Of a stretch of 64,000 nt of DNA, positions 16,144 to 25,422 are shown one piece after another. Numbering within the stretch: the first letter of the stretch is position 1; each line of letters starts with the position of its first letter. Below the pieces are notes generated by a model. The model had not been told where the DNA came from and searched no databases. It saw only the letters and a list, made by a program, of their open reading frames with translations. The position numbers were made by a program, and so were the translations under genes. Origin of the DNA: Roseiconus nitratireducens (GTDB taxonomy: Bacteria > Planctomycetota > Planctomycetia > Pirellulales > Pirellulaceae); NCBI RefSeq assembly GCF_008629675.1, contig NZ_VWOX01000022.1, positions 35,258-99,257 of the forward strand, read 5' to 3'.

Positions 16144-17252
16144 GCGACCCGTTACCGGTCGGTATTGAAGAAGAGTACCAACTCGTCGATCCGTCGACCG
16201 GTGAGCTGCGGGCCAACTGCAAAGACGTCATGCGGAACGTGCGTCGCGATTGCGGCGCCGAGATCCAGCACGAGCTTCATCTGAACCAAATCGAGATGGC
16301 CTCGCCGGTCTGCCAGACGCTTGACGACGTACGCGAGCAATTGCGGCAAACACGGTCGGTGTTGGCGCAGGCCGCCGCCGACTCCGGTGACGCACTGGCA
16401 GCGGCGGGCACCAACCCGTTGCCGGTTCCAGAGGACCCCAACATCACGCCCAAGCAACGGTATCGCCACATGACCGAGCGGTACCAGTTGATCGCCCGCG
16501 ACCTGTTGATCTTCGGCTGTCACGTCCATGTCTCGATGCCCGATCGAGGCCTGGGCCTGCAGGTCATGAATCGTTCTCGGCGTTGGCTGCCGCTGCTTCA
16601 GGCGATGACGGCGAACTCACCGTATTGGGACGGCGAGGACACGGGCTACGCGAGTTACCGACATGAATTGTGGACGCAGTGGCCGATGGCCGGCGCGCCG
16701 CCCGAGTTCAAGGACATCGACGACTATCGGCAATGCGTCGCGGCCCTGGTTTCCAGCGGCGCGATTGCCGATGAGAGCCATATCTACTGGGACATCCGAC
16801 TTCCAACCAAGGTTCCGACGATCGAATTTCGCGGTGCGGATGTGATGACGTCCGCCGAGGATGCGGTGGCCTACGTGGGGCTGGTGCGGGCGATCGTGAT
16901 GACGGCGCTGGAGGACATCCGGCGGGAAGCCGCCGCGGAACCGGTGCAATCGACGGTGCTCTCGTATGCCATCTGGCACGCGGCGCGGTACGGGCTGGCC
17001 GAAACATTGGTCGACCCGGTTTCCAACGAGCAATTGCCAGCCGAGGCTTGTTGCCGAGCGCTACTTGATCGACTCCGCCCGGCCCTGCAATTGGCCGGCG
17101 ATGAAGCCGTCGTCGAAGCGTTCTTTGATCGTTGTCTTCGACAGGGAACGGGAGCCGATCGTCAACGGAACGTCTTCAACGGCAACTTGTCCGAGGTGGT
17201 CCGACATGTGGTCGACCAGACGTTGGCGGAATCACCCGCGCCGACACCGTGA
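16131..17252 (+). CDS. GCS2-type carboxylate-amine ligase (YbdK-like)
   Basis: The 373-residue product is a member of the glutamate-cysteine ligase family 2. P-V-G-I-E-E-E-Y-Q-L-V-D near residue 9 is the nucleotide/metal Glu motif; 'ELHLNQIEMASPVC', 'AAGTNPLPVPEDPNITPKQRYRHM', 'GCHVHVSMPDR', 'ANSPYWDGEDTGYASYR' and 'WDIRLPTKVPTIEFRGAD' follow in the expected order and the length is typical. Members ligate a carboxylate to an amine using ATP; YbdK itself has weak gamma-glutamylcysteine activity, and true substrates are mostly unknown. It overlaps the preceding amidohydrolase gene by 13 bases. Confidence 0.93.
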   Translation: MQRISDPLPVGIEEEYQLVDPSTGELRANCKDVMRNVRRDCGAEIQHELHLNQIEMASPVCQTLDDVREQLRQTRSVLAQAAADSGDALAAAGTNPLPVPEDPNITPKQRYRHMTERYQLIARDLLIFGCHVHVSMPDRGLGLQVMNRSRRWLPLLQAMTANSPYWDGEDTGYASYRHELWTQWPMAGAPPEFKDIDDYRQCVAALVSSGAIADESHIYWDIRLPTKVPTIEFRGADVMTSAEDAVAYVGLVRAIVMTALEDIRREAAAEPVQSTVLSYAIWHAARYGLAETLVDPVSNEQLPAEACCRALLDRLRPALQLAGDEAVVEAFFDRCLRQGTGADRQRNVFNGNLSEVVRHVVDQTLAESPAPTP

Positions 17253-17275
17253 ACACCTTTGGCATCCGTTCTAAA

Positions 17276-18220
17276 TCAGGTGTTGGAAAGATCGTAAACG
17301 TGGCGATCTTCGGACGTGGCTCCACGCATTTGGCAGATCCGGGCGGCAAACTCCACCGCCGTTTCCAGCGTCTGGACCGCGGTCTGACCGGTTGCCAATC
17401 CGCGCAGCACGATCGACGCGAAAGCGTCTCCGGCACCCACCGTGTCCTCGAAATCCTCTTGGCGGATACTGGGTGTGGAGACGAATTCGGTGTCACCCTT
17501 GGCGGAAACCCAATGTGCTCCGTTCGCCCCGTCGGTCAGCCAACACTCTCCGATCGACCAGCGTTGCAAAAACTCCTTGGCCGCCGCCGTGATGCTTTCG
17601 CGATTGCGTTCGATGGTGCCCGAAGGCGACAGTTCCTCCAATTCATTCACGTTGCATTTCAGCACGTCCAATCCGCCCAGCAGGCTGGGCAACCATTCTT
17701 CCTTGAACTGTTTCTTGCGAAGGTTGATGTCCAGAAAAATGGTTCCCTGCCAATCCTTGACACGCCGGCGGACCGATTCGATCGTGTTCCGCGTCGTCGC
17801 GGATCGGAAGCAAAGGCTGCCGTGGTAAAGGATCGGTTTCGCCGAAGGCAACTCAGGCAACCGGTCGACGCTCAAATGATCGTAGGCCTGATCTGCCAGG
17901 ATTTCGTAGGAAGGCTCGTTGTCGTCCATCGTCACCTTGACCCGCCCCGTCGGCTTGTCGTCGATGTGTTGAAAGCCCTCCATTCGCATGCCCCAGTTCC
18001 GCGCTCCGTCGGTGATCTGTTCGCCCAAGGCATCCTTTCCGACCGCGGTCAGAAACAGCGGGGCCAGGCCCAGACCGGTCAAATTCCAGGCCACATTCAT
18101 CGGCGCCCCGCCGACGACTTGGCTGCCGTCGTCGAATTCATCGGCCAGGGATTCCCCGATGATGATGATCGGGCGGGCGTCGTTTGCGTGCGATTCGTTC
18201 TCGTTTGGCATCGATGTCAT
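17276..18220 (-). CDS. PfkB-family sugar kinase (probable fructokinase)
   Basis: A carbohydrate kinase of the ribokinase/PfkB fold, 314 residues from the ATG ending at 18220 (a TTG at 18241 would add seven; neither has a clear ribosome site). The N-terminal 'IIIIGESLADEF' and G-G-A-P-M-N-V-A-W-N-L substrate motif and the C-terminal E-D-T-V-G-A-G-D-A-F anion-hole/catalytic-Asp signature are intact. Fructokinase is favoured because the divergent neighbours make and break sucrose, which releases fructose. This specificity is inferred from context. Confidence 0.88.
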   Translation of the reverse strand: MTSMPNENESHANDARPIIIIGESLADEFDDGSQVVGGAPMNVAWNLTGLGLAPLFLTAVGKDALGEQITDGARNWGMRMEGFQHIDDKPTGRVKVTMDDNEPSYEILADQAYDHLSVDRLPELPSAKPILYHGSLCFRSATTRNTIESVRRRVKDWQGTIFLDINLRKKQFKEEWLPSLLGGLDVLKCNVNELEELSPSGTIERNRESITAAAKEFLQRWSIGECWLTDGANGAHWVSAKGDTEFVSTPSIRQEDFEDTVGAGDAFASIVLRGLATGQTAVQTLETAVEFAARICQMRGATSEDRHVYDLSNT

Positions 18221-18444
18221 GTTGTTGCGGTGCTGAATCAAAAGCTTAATTTATCACACAGGTCGCCGGTCCGCCGCTCGCCCGGACGCCACGACTGGAC
18301 GCGAAGGCGTGTTCGCCATGCCAGGTTCCGCCATACTGTCGGTGACGCCGTGCATCCACGTCGGTTGGCCCGCCGCGGCGACATCGAAGCGGTCGCAACG
18401 ATCGCGCCACAACCACGATTTGCTCCCGCATCCCCCAAGGAATC

Positions 18445-19317
18445 ATGCAATTGATCCAAGCGTTCGCGACCGATCTGGACGGAACTCTGATCCCTCTGGA
18501 CAACAACCCGGCCCATTTCGATGCGTTGGAAAAGATCCAAGCCATCGTCGCGTCGCATCGGCTGCAGATGTTGTTCGTGACCGGACGTTCGTTCGATTTG
18601 ACGCGTCAAGCCATGGAAACCTATCGACTTCCCACGCCCAATGCGATCCTGTGCGATGTTGGAACCCGGTTGATGTGTCGCGATGGCGGTGAGCAGTTTC
18701 GACAGAATGAAGCGTTCCGCCAGGAGATGGTGGAACTTCGGGGGCCCTGGGGGAATCAGCGGATCCGCGACGAAGTGACGCGGCGCGGTTTCCCGATCAC
18801 GCCGCAGGTGGAAGCCAATCAGACCGAGGTGAAATGCAGCTTCGACTTCGACGTGAAGCATTTCGCTCGTGTTCAGTCGCTGGTGCACGATTGGATCTCC
18901 GACGAACAGCTTCCGCTGAAGATGACGATCAGCGTCGATCCGTTCACGGGCGGTGGCTTGCTGGATCTTCTGCCAGCCGGGGCCGACAAGGCGTTTGGAC
19001 TTAGCTGGTGGTGCCGATCGCGGGGAATCCCGGACAACGATGTGGTGTTCGCGGGGGATTCCGGCAATGACACCGCGGCGATCAATGGAGGGGCCAACGC
19101 GATCATCGTTGGCAATGCCGCCGATTCGCTGATCCAAGCCGCACAACAGCATCATGGCGACCGCAATACCCTGTTTAAAGCGACTGAAGACGCCACCGCT
19201 GGCGTGTTGCAAGGGCTGACCCATTTCCTGGACGTGCGCGGAAATGCGGCCGCCGCTGCCCCCGATTCGGAATCACCCGGAACCAACCCGGCAGGTGGTA
19301 CACGATCTGCTAGCTAA
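18445..19317 (+). CDS. HAD-IIB hydrolase, probable sucrose-6-phosphate phosphatase
   Basis: A 290-residue Cof/SPP-type haloacid dehalogenase phosphatase. D10-L-D12-G-T carries the nucleophile and acid/base, 'FVTGRSFD' is motif II, Lys is in 'GADKAFGL', and 'VFAGDSGNDTAA' is motif IV. The cap region with 'TEVKCSFDFDV' is the sugar-phosphate-binding style of SPP. ATG 18445 has AAGGA upstream. It precedes the sucrose-phosphate synthase gene by 119 bases, which supports the dephosphorylation of sucrose-6-phosphate. The last about 30 residues are Ala/Pro/Ser-rich and probably unstructured. Confidence 0.85.
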   Translation: MQLIQAFATDLDGTLIPLDNNPAHFDALEKIQAIVASHRLQMLFVTGRSFDLTRQAMETYRLPTPNAILCDVGTRLMCRDGGEQFRQNEAFRQEMVELRGPWGNQRIRDEVTRRGFPITPQVEANQTEVKCSFDFDVKHFARVQSLVHDWISDEQLPLKMTISVDPFTGGGLLDLLPAGADKAFGLSWWCRSRGIPDNDVVFAGDSGNDTAAINGGANAIIVGNAADSLIQAAQQHHGDRNTLFKATEDATAGVLQGLTHFLDVRGNAAAAAPDSESPGTNPAGGTRSAS

Positions 19318-19436
19318 GCGCACGACCATCCGCTGCCAATCCATCAGCACGCGTCCTTCGGTCGCGTGGGTGACCGTGCTGTACGATAGGGGGCCAGAAT
19401 GGTCATTCAACGAACATCCCTCGCCAAATTGAAGAG

Positions 19437-21719
19437 ATGATGAAACCGACCAGCACGGAGGAGGCTCCTCCGGACGATCCACCGGCCGATGTGACGTCGC
19501 CGGAAGATCCGAGTACCACCCCACCGGCGAAGGCCGAGGAAAACGACGCGTCCATGGGACTTCTTGACCACCACAATGCGCTAAAAATCACGCTGATTTC
19601 TCTGCACGGATTGATCCGTGGCAACGAACCGGAATTAGGACGCGACGCCGACACGGGAGGACAGATCAAGTACGCCTTGGATCTGGCTCGCGAATTGGGC
19701 CGGCAACCGGAGGTCCAGGAGGTCGAACTGCTGACGCGGCAGATCATCGATCCGAAAGTCAGTGATGACTACGCGCGGCTGGAGGAATCGCTGGCGGAGA
19801 ACGTCAAGATCGTCCGGATCCCGTTCGGCCCGAAGCGTTATTTGCGCAAAGAAGCTCTGTGGCCTTACCTGGAGTTGTTTGTCGATCAGGCGCTGGTGCA
19901 TTTCCGACGCAGCGGGATCCCGGATCTGATTCACGGGCACTATGCCGACGCCGGGAAAGCCGGCGCGGAGCTCGCGAGGCTGCTGCACGTTCCTTTCATC
20001 TTTACCGGCCACTCACTCGGCCGCGTCAAACGCCAGCGTCTGATCGCCGACCAGGGGCAAACGAAGACGCAAACGTTGGACAAACGCTATCGCTTTCAGA
20101 CTCGGACCGAGGCGGAGGAAGTCGCCTTGGAAACCGCGTCGATGGTGGTCACCAGCACCAACCAGGAAGTCGAACAGCAGTACGCGTTGTACGACCACTA
20201 CGTCCCGGCGCGGATGGAAGTGATTCCGCCCGGAGTGGACCTGACGGAATTCTCCCCGGTGAGCGACGGCTGGCAGCCGCCGCCGATCGGCGACGCCTTG
20301 AAACCGTTCCTGACCGAACCCGACAAGCCGATGATTCTGGCGATGGCTCGGCCAGATGAACGCAAGAATCTGGGCAAGTTGGTCGACGTCTACGGTGCGA
20401 GCGACGAGCTGCAAAAGCTGGCCAACCTGGTGTTGGTCATGGGGACCCGGGACGACATCGACGAGTTGCCCAAGGGTCAGGCGATGGTGATCACCGACGT
20501 GCTCAAGCGGGTCGACCGGTATGACCTGTACGGCAAGGTGGCGTATCCGAAGTCCCACCGACCCAGCGACGTGCCCGACCTGTACCGCTTGGCGGCCAAA
20601 AACCGGGGCGTGTTCGTCAACGCGGCGTTGACCGAGCCGTTCGGATTGACGCTGCTGGAGGCCGGTGCAACGGGGTTGCCTATCGTTGCGACCAACGACG
20701 GTGGGCCCCGCGACATCATCGCGAATTGCAACAACGGTCTGCTGGTGGACCCCCTGGATGGGTCCGAGATCGAAAACGCTCTGCTGCGGATGCTGACCGA
20801 GCCGGAAAACTGGGACGAGTGGTCCAAGAACGGAATCGAGGGAACCCGCACCCATTATTCGTGGAAGAATCATGCCAGGCGGTATCTGCGAGATCTGGAC
20901 GAGATCCTGCGTCGATCGCCGCCGCCCGCTTTGTCACGGAAGAGTCGGCCACGACGATTGCCCGAGTTTGACCGATTGATTTTGACGGACCTGGACAACA
21001 CACTGACGGGCGACGACGAAGCGCTCCAGGAATTCATCCAGCTGCTCAAGGAAAACACGCACATCGGCTTTGGGATCGCCACCGGCCGGCGTCTCGACTC
21101 GGCCATGGCCATGATCGAGAAATTGGGCTTGCCGCAGCCGGACGTGTTGGATACCGATTCGGGGACTCAGCTCCACTACGGGGAATCGCTGACGCCGGAT
21201 TCCAGTTGGCGCAAACAGATCGGATTTGCGTGGAATCCCGCCAAGATTCGTGAGGTTTGCGACGCGCTTCCGGGCTACGAGCTGCAGGGGGAAGACCACC
21301 AAAGCAGCTACAAGGTCAGCTACCTGATCGCCCGCCAGATCGCGCCCTCGATCAGCGAGGTCAAAAAGAAACTGCGCGAAGCGGGAGTGCGAGCTAAGGT
21401 AATTTTGTCGCTCGGCGCCTACGTGGACATCTTGCCGGTTCGCGGCGGCAGCGACCTGTCCATGCGGCACTTGCTGTGGAAATGGGGCTTTTCGCCAGAG
21501 AAAGTGCTGGTCGCGGGGGATTCGGGAAATGATGCTGGGATGCTGACCGGCAGGACGCTCGGAGTCGTCGTCGCCAACCATGGCAAAGAACTCAATCGCC
21601 TGAAGCGAAAACCACGGGTGTATTTCGCCAAAACACCACACGCGCGTGGCATTTTGGAAGGCATCGAATACTACAGCTTCCTGAACAATATCCGCATCCC
21701 GAATGATTCGATCGAGTAA
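19437..21719 (+). CDS. Bidomain sucrose-phosphate synthase (GT4 glycosyltransferase + HAD domain)
   Basis: The 760-residue protein makes sucrose-6-phosphate from a nucleotide glucose and fructose-6-phosphate. After about 40 low-complexity residues, 'KITLISLHGLIRGNEPELGRDADTGGQ' is the SPS/sucrose-synthase N-terminal signature. The GT-B core continues through 'VIPPGVDLTEFSP', 'ALTEPFGLTLLEAGATGLPIVATNDGGPRDI'. From about residue 500 a HAD domain begins (L-T-D-L-D-N-T-L, IATGRRLDSAM, VAGDSGNDAGML) with its catalytic Asps retained, so it may be an active SPP rather than the degenerate domain found in some SPS proteins. It overlaps the next gene by 17 bases. Confidence 0.92.
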   Translation: MMKPTSTEEAPPDDPPADVTSPEDPSTTPPAKAEENDASMGLLDHHNALKITLISLHGLIRGNEPELGRDADTGGQIKYALDLARELGRQPEVQEVELLTRQIIDPKVSDDYARLEESLAENVKIVRIPFGPKRYLRKEALWPYLELFVDQALVHFRRSGIPDLIHGHYADAGKAGAELARLLHVPFIFTGHSLGRVKRQRLIADQGQTKTQTLDKRYRFQTRTEAEEVALETASMVVTSTNQEVEQQYALYDHYVPARMEVIPPGVDLTEFSPVSDGWQPPPIGDALKPFLTEPDKPMILAMARPDERKNLGKLVDVYGASDELQKLANLVLVMGTRDDIDELPKGQAMVITDVLKRVDRYDLYGKVAYPKSHRPSDVPDLYRLAAKNRGVFVNAALTEPFGLTLLEAGATGLPIVATNDGGPRDIIANCNNGLLVDPLDGSEIENALLRMLTEPENWDEWSKNGIEGTRTHYSWKNHARRYLRDLDEILRRSPPPALSRKSRPRRLPEFDRLILTDLDNTLTGDDEALQEFIQLLKENTHIGFGIATGRRLDSAMAMIEKLGLPQPDVLDTDSGTQLHYGESLTPDSSWRKQIGFAWNPAKIREVCDALPGYELQGEDHQSSYKVSYLIARQIAPSISEVKKKLREAGVRAKVILSLGAYVDILPVRGGSDLSMRHLLWKWGFSPEKVLVAGDSGNDAGMLTGRTLGVVVANHGKELNRLKRKPRVYFAKTPHARGILEGIEYYSFLNNIRIPNDSIE

Positions 21720-23715
21720 CAACGGAGTATCCCGCGATCGCACTCGCACCAGCCGGCTGCGCTACGAAGCCGAGCTCTCTCTGAAACGTCTCTCGCCCCG
21801 GTTGGAAGCATTCTGGGACTCGGAAGGCATCGGAGAAGAGTTGCGGAGCGATTTTCGCAAGCGCCTCGATGAGTACTGGACCGATCTGTTCGGCTTGCTG
21901 CGCGGGTTGTACGGGGACCGGTTCGACTTCTTCTACCACCTGGAACAGATCCTGCTCACCGCGGCCAAGGGTTGGGCTGACCGTCCGGAGGTGCTGCGCC
22001 AGTCCGACCGGCGGCGGATCCATGACCCCGATTGGTTTCATTCGCAGGAGATCGTCGGCGGGGCACTGTACGTCGACCTGTTCAGCGAAAACCTGAACAA
22101 GCTGACCGAGTCGATCGACTACTTCAAAGAACTGGGGCTGACTTACCTGCACCTGATGCCGTTGTTCGCGGTGCGGCCGGGTGACAACGACGGCGGCTAC
22201 GCGATCAGCGATTATCGCAGCGTCGATCCCCGGCTGGGCACGATCGAAGACCTCAAGGAGCTTGCCGATCGTCTCCGCAGCGAGGGGATCCTGTTGGTGC
22301 TGGACTTCGTCTTCAACCACACCTCGGAAGATCACCGTTGGGCCCAGCGGGCGCAGAGCGGTGATCTGGAGTACCAGGATTTTTACTACATCTTTCCCGA
22401 TCGCGAGGTTCCCGATCAGTACCAGCGAACGTTGCGTGAGATCTTTCCAACGGTCCGGCGGGGAAGCTTCACCTGGCATGATGGCATGCAGGCGTGGGTC
22501 TGGACCACATTCAACAGCTTTCAATGGGACCTGAACTACTGCAACCCGGCCGTCTTTCGCGCCATGGCCGAGGAGATGTTCTTCATCGCCAACATGGGCG
22601 TGGATATCTTGCGGCTGGACGCGGTCGCGTTCATCTGGAAGCAGATGGGGACCTCCTGCGAGAACCTTCCGCAGGCCCACGAGATCATCCAAGCCTTCAA
22701 TCGGCTGGCGCGGATCGGTGCTCCCGGTTTGATTTTCAAATCGGAAGCGATCGTGCACCCAAAGGACGTGCTGGAATACGTGTCGTCGCGTGAATGCCAG
22801 ATCTCGTACAACCCCACGCTGATGGCGTTGTTGTGGGAGTCGCTGGCGACCCGCAAGACGACCCTGCTGAATCAGTCGCTGAGCCGATATCATGAGTTGC
22901 CTCCGCAGACAGCCTGGGTGAATTACCTTCGCTGCCACGACGACATCGGATGGACGTTTGACGATGAGGATGCCGCCCGCGTCGGAATCAACGCGTACGA
23001 CCACCGCAGTTTTCTGAACCGTTTCTACACCGGTCAGTTCGAAGGCTCGTTCGCCCGTGGAATCCCGTTCCAGGAAAATCTGGAAACCGGAGACATGCGG
23101 ATCGCCGGCACGCTGGCGTCCCTGGCTGGCCTGGAACGTGGCATCCAATTGGACGACGACTACGAAATTGAACTCGCCATCCGCCGGATGTTGCTGCTGC
23201 AAAGCGTGGCCCTTTCGATCGGCGGCATCCCGCTGCTGTACCTGGGTGAAGAGTGGGGCATGCTGAACGATTACGATTTCGTTCGTGATCCTGCCAAGGC
23301 CGGGGATACGCGGTGGGTGCACCGTCCCAAGATGCGCTGGGAATTCCTGGAAGACCTCCGCGAATCGTTGGACGAAGAAGAGCGATTGCACGAACGGTCC
23401 ATTCGCCGTCGGATCTTTCGGTCCCAACAGAAAATGATCAGCGTGCGGAAGTCCATTCATGCCCTCTCCGGGCAGGAAATGAAACTGTTCCCGCCCAAGA
23501 ACCCTCACCTGTTGTGCTTCACGCGCAGCAATTCGGGAAGCCGGTTGTTGATCGTCGCCAATTTCTCCGAACAGGTGCAGGCGATCGACGGCAATCACCT
23601 GCGCACGGCCGGCATCAGCCAGATTTTCAAAGACGTGCTGACCGGCGATCTGTTCCCGGCGGCGACGGAAATCGAGTTGCAGCCCTACCAGGTGCTGTGG
23701 CTGGAGAGGTACTGA
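21703..23715 (+). CDS. Amylosucrase-type GH13 enzyme
   Basis: The 670-residue product has the amylosucrase/sucrose-hydrolase layout of GH13 subfamily 4: an alpha-helical N-terminal domain (21780-21980), then the barrel with 'LHLMPLFAVRPGDNDGGYAISDYRSVDP', 'LVLDFVFNHTSEDHRWA', the nucleophile in D-I-L-R-L-D-A-V-A-F-I-W-K, the acid/base Glu in 'IFKSEAIVHP', and 'YLRCHDDIGW'. A C-terminal beta domain ends at 'LQPYQVLWLERY'. Amylosucrase splits sucrose while extending an alpha-glucan and releases fructose. Its start lies within the SPS gene, so sucrose synthesis and use are translationally linked. Confidence 0.92.
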   Translation: MIRSSNNGVSRDRTRTSRLRYEAELSLKRLSPRLEAFWDSEGIGEELRSDFRKRLDEYWTDLFGLLRGLYGDRFDFFYHLEQILLTAAKGWADRPEVLRQSDRRRIHDPDWFHSQEIVGGALYVDLFSENLNKLTESIDYFKELGLTYLHLMPLFAVRPGDNDGGYAISDYRSVDPRLGTIEDLKELADRLRSEGILLVLDFVFNHTSEDHRWAQRAQSGDLEYQDFYYIFPDREVPDQYQRTLREIFPTVRRGSFTWHDGMQAWVWTTFNSFQWDLNYCNPAVFRAMAEEMFFIANMGVDILRLDAVAFIWKQMGTSCENLPQAHEIIQAFNRLARIGAPGLIFKSEAIVHPKDVLEYVSSRECQISYNPTLMALLWESLATRKTTLLNQSLSRYHELPPQTAWVNYLRCHDDIGWTFDDEDAARVGINAYDHRSFLNRFYTGQFEGSFARGIPFQENLETGDMRIAGTLASLAGLERGIQLDDDYEIELAIRRMLLLQSVALSIGGIPLLYLGEEWGMLNDYDFVRDPAKAGDTRWVHRPKMRWEFLEDLRESLDEEERLHERSIRRRIFRSQQKMISVRKSIHALSGQEMKLFPPKNPHLLCFTRSNSGSRLLIVANFSEQVQAIDGNHLRTAGISQIFKDVLTGDLFPAATEIELQPYQVLWLERY

Positions 23716-23771
23716 TCCGGCGGCGTTCGCCGTTCGGAAGTGCCGGCCACGCAGCCAGTCGTCGCCACACG

Positions 23772-23869
23772 CCCTCCCCGTCGCCAGACGGTGAATGATG
23801 GCCCACCCTGTAGCCACCGTCGCCAGACGGTGGATGGATCGCCCTGTAGCCACCGTCGCCAGACGGTGG
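23772..23869 (+). repeat. REP-like palindromes, 36-base tandem period, same GCCA loop as at 9083
   Basis: Two perfect copies of a hairpin with stem CCACCGTC, loop GCCA and stem GACGGTGG occur at 23814-23833 and 23850-23869, embedded in a 36-base direct repeat (CCTGTAGCC... ATGGATCG). A decayed third copy lies at 23772-23803. Relative to the locus at 9175-9194 both stem arms differ yet still pair, while the loop and the GTAGCC lead-in are unchanged. Confidence 0.75.
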
Positions 23870-23916
23870 ATGGATCGCGATTCGCCCCGGCGTGTCCCGA
23901 TTTCGCGCGAACAGTT

Positions 23917-25422
23917 CTACCTTGAAGTGGCGCCCAACGGATCGGGGCGGCCCCGGCGGTTGCGACGAACTTCCTGCTCCCATGACAGGTACTTGCCTCG
24001 CAACCGCTGAAAGTCTTCCGGCCGCTCGGACTTCAGATCCTGTTGCTCGGCAATGTCGGCGGAAAGATCAAACAGGGATTCCTGCTGATTCTCCGGGCGG
24101 TCCTCCGCAACGTACTTCAGCGTTCCCTCGCGGACGGCTTTCCAGACCTGCGTCCCGCGTTGTTTCCGCCAATACAAAGTTCGATCGATCGGCGGACAGC
24201 CGTCCAGAACATGCTGGACGATGTCAATTCCTTCCAACGGCTTTTCGGGCGACGGCTTGGCACCGGCCAGTTGGATGATCGATTTGGTAAAGTCCAGCGT
24301 CAAGCATGGCGTTTCGCACGTCAGCCCGGCCGGGATTTTCCCGGTCCAGCGGATCATTCCCGGAACGCGGATTCCGCCTTCAAAGGTGGAGCCCTTGAAA
24401 CCGGACAGCGGCGCGTTGCGGGCACTGCGGGTTCCTCCGTTGTCACCGGCAAAGATCACCAACGTGTTGGAAGCGAGAGTCTGTTGTTCCAAGGTTTTCA
24501 GCACATCGCCGATGCGGCGGTCCATGTGCTCGATCATCTTCACGTAGACATCCGGCGGAGCGTCGCCCTGATTCCACAGGGGCGAATCCAACGGCAGCGG
24601 ATCGACCTGACGATCATCGGGGCCCTGGAAAGGGGCGTGCGGGCAGGTGTAAGCCAGGTAAAGAAAGAAAGGGGAATCATTGCGATTCTGAATCAGCTTG
24701 ATCGCATCGTCGGTCATCAGATCGGTGAAATAGCCATCGGCCGAAACGGGTTGTCCTTCGCGGAACAGGTTGTACCCGGCAACCGTGTCCAGGAAATGAA
24801 AGTAATCCATCCCGCCACCGATGCAGTAGAACGTGTGGTCGAAGCCGTGCAGGTGCGGAGCGAACTTTGGCTCGTATCCCAGATGCCACTTCCCGCACAG
24901 CCAGGTCTGGTAACCGGCATCGTGCAACATGCTCATCAGCGTTGGTTCATCCACCGGCAGTCCCAAATCGTTGGTTTGCCGTAACCGAATCGCGTCGTCG
25001 TAGCGTCCGACGTTGCCGGTTCCGATCGCGCATTCCAGCCCGCCGATTCGCTGCTGGTAGCGACCGGTCAGGAAGGCCGCACGCGTCGGAGTGCATTCGG
25101 CTCCGTTGGCGTAATGGTCGGTGAATCGCACCCCTTCGCTGGCCAGGCGGTCCAGGTTCGGTGTGCGAATGTCCTGGCGACCGAAGCACCCCAGGTCGCC
25201 GTAGCCCAGGTCATCGGCCAGGATCATCAGCACGTTGGGGCGTGAAGATTCGAACGCTTTTGAGTTTGCGGTTGTTGCCGGTTGCGCGATCGCCATGCCT
25301 GGGGACAACACGCCCGAGTACAAGAAGAGGACGCATGCCAGCATTGATCGGCCGGGTATCCCCACCGCTGCGAAAGCGTCGCAAACCATCAGGCGGCGAA
25401 TCAAAAGACGAACTGCATTCAT
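23917..25422 (-). CDS. Sulfatase (Cys-type, secreted)
   Basis: The start is set at the minus-strand ATG ending at 25422, which has AGGAG ten bases upstream; product 501 aa. An N-terminal Arg-rich signal region (about residues 1-46) precedes the sulfatase core: 'PNVLMILADDLGYGDLGCFG' with metal-binding Asps, C110-T-P-T-R114, which is the C-x-P-x-R site converted to formylglycine, then 'LCGKWHLGY' and 'VIFAGDNGG'. Family S1 sulfatases desulfate algal polysaccharides or other sulfate esters. No sulfatase-maturating enzyme lies in the window. It is transcribed towards the amylosucrase gene with the REP cluster in between. Confidence 0.93.
   Translation of the reverse strand: MNAVRLLIRRLMVCDAFAAVGIPGRSMLACVLFLYSGVLSPGMAIAQPATTANSKAFESSRPNVLMILADDLGYGDLGCFGRQDIRTPNLDRLASEGVRFTDHYANGAECTPTRAAFLTGRYQQRIGGLECAIGTGNVGRYDDAIRLRQTNDLGLPVDEPTLMSMLHDAGYQTWLCGKWHLGYEPKFAPHLHGFDHTFYCIGGGMDYFHFLDTVAGYNLFREGQPVSADGYFTDLMTDDAIKLIQNRNDSPFFLYLAYTCPHAPFQGPDDRQVDPLPLDSPLWNQGDAPPDVYVKMIEHMDRRIGDVLKTLEQQTLASNTLVIFAGDNGGTRSARNAPLSGFKGSTFEGGIRVPGMIRWTGKIPAGLTCETPCLTLDFTKSIIQLAGAKPSPEKPLEGIDIVQHVLDGCPPIDRTLYWRKQRGTQVWKAVREGTLKYVAEDRPENQQESLFDLSADIAEQQDLKSERPEDFQRLRGKYLSWEQEVRRNRRGRPDPLGATSR

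Noticed and set aside
21592..23853. A 753-codon leftward frame opposite the amylosucrase gene
   Set aside because: The rightward frame carries all GH13 motifs; the leftward translation has no recognisable domain and no ribosome site.
23806..23880. Possible CRISPR repeat pair
   Set aside because: The 36-base units are contiguous with no unique spacers, are palindromic over most of their length, and there are no cas genes.
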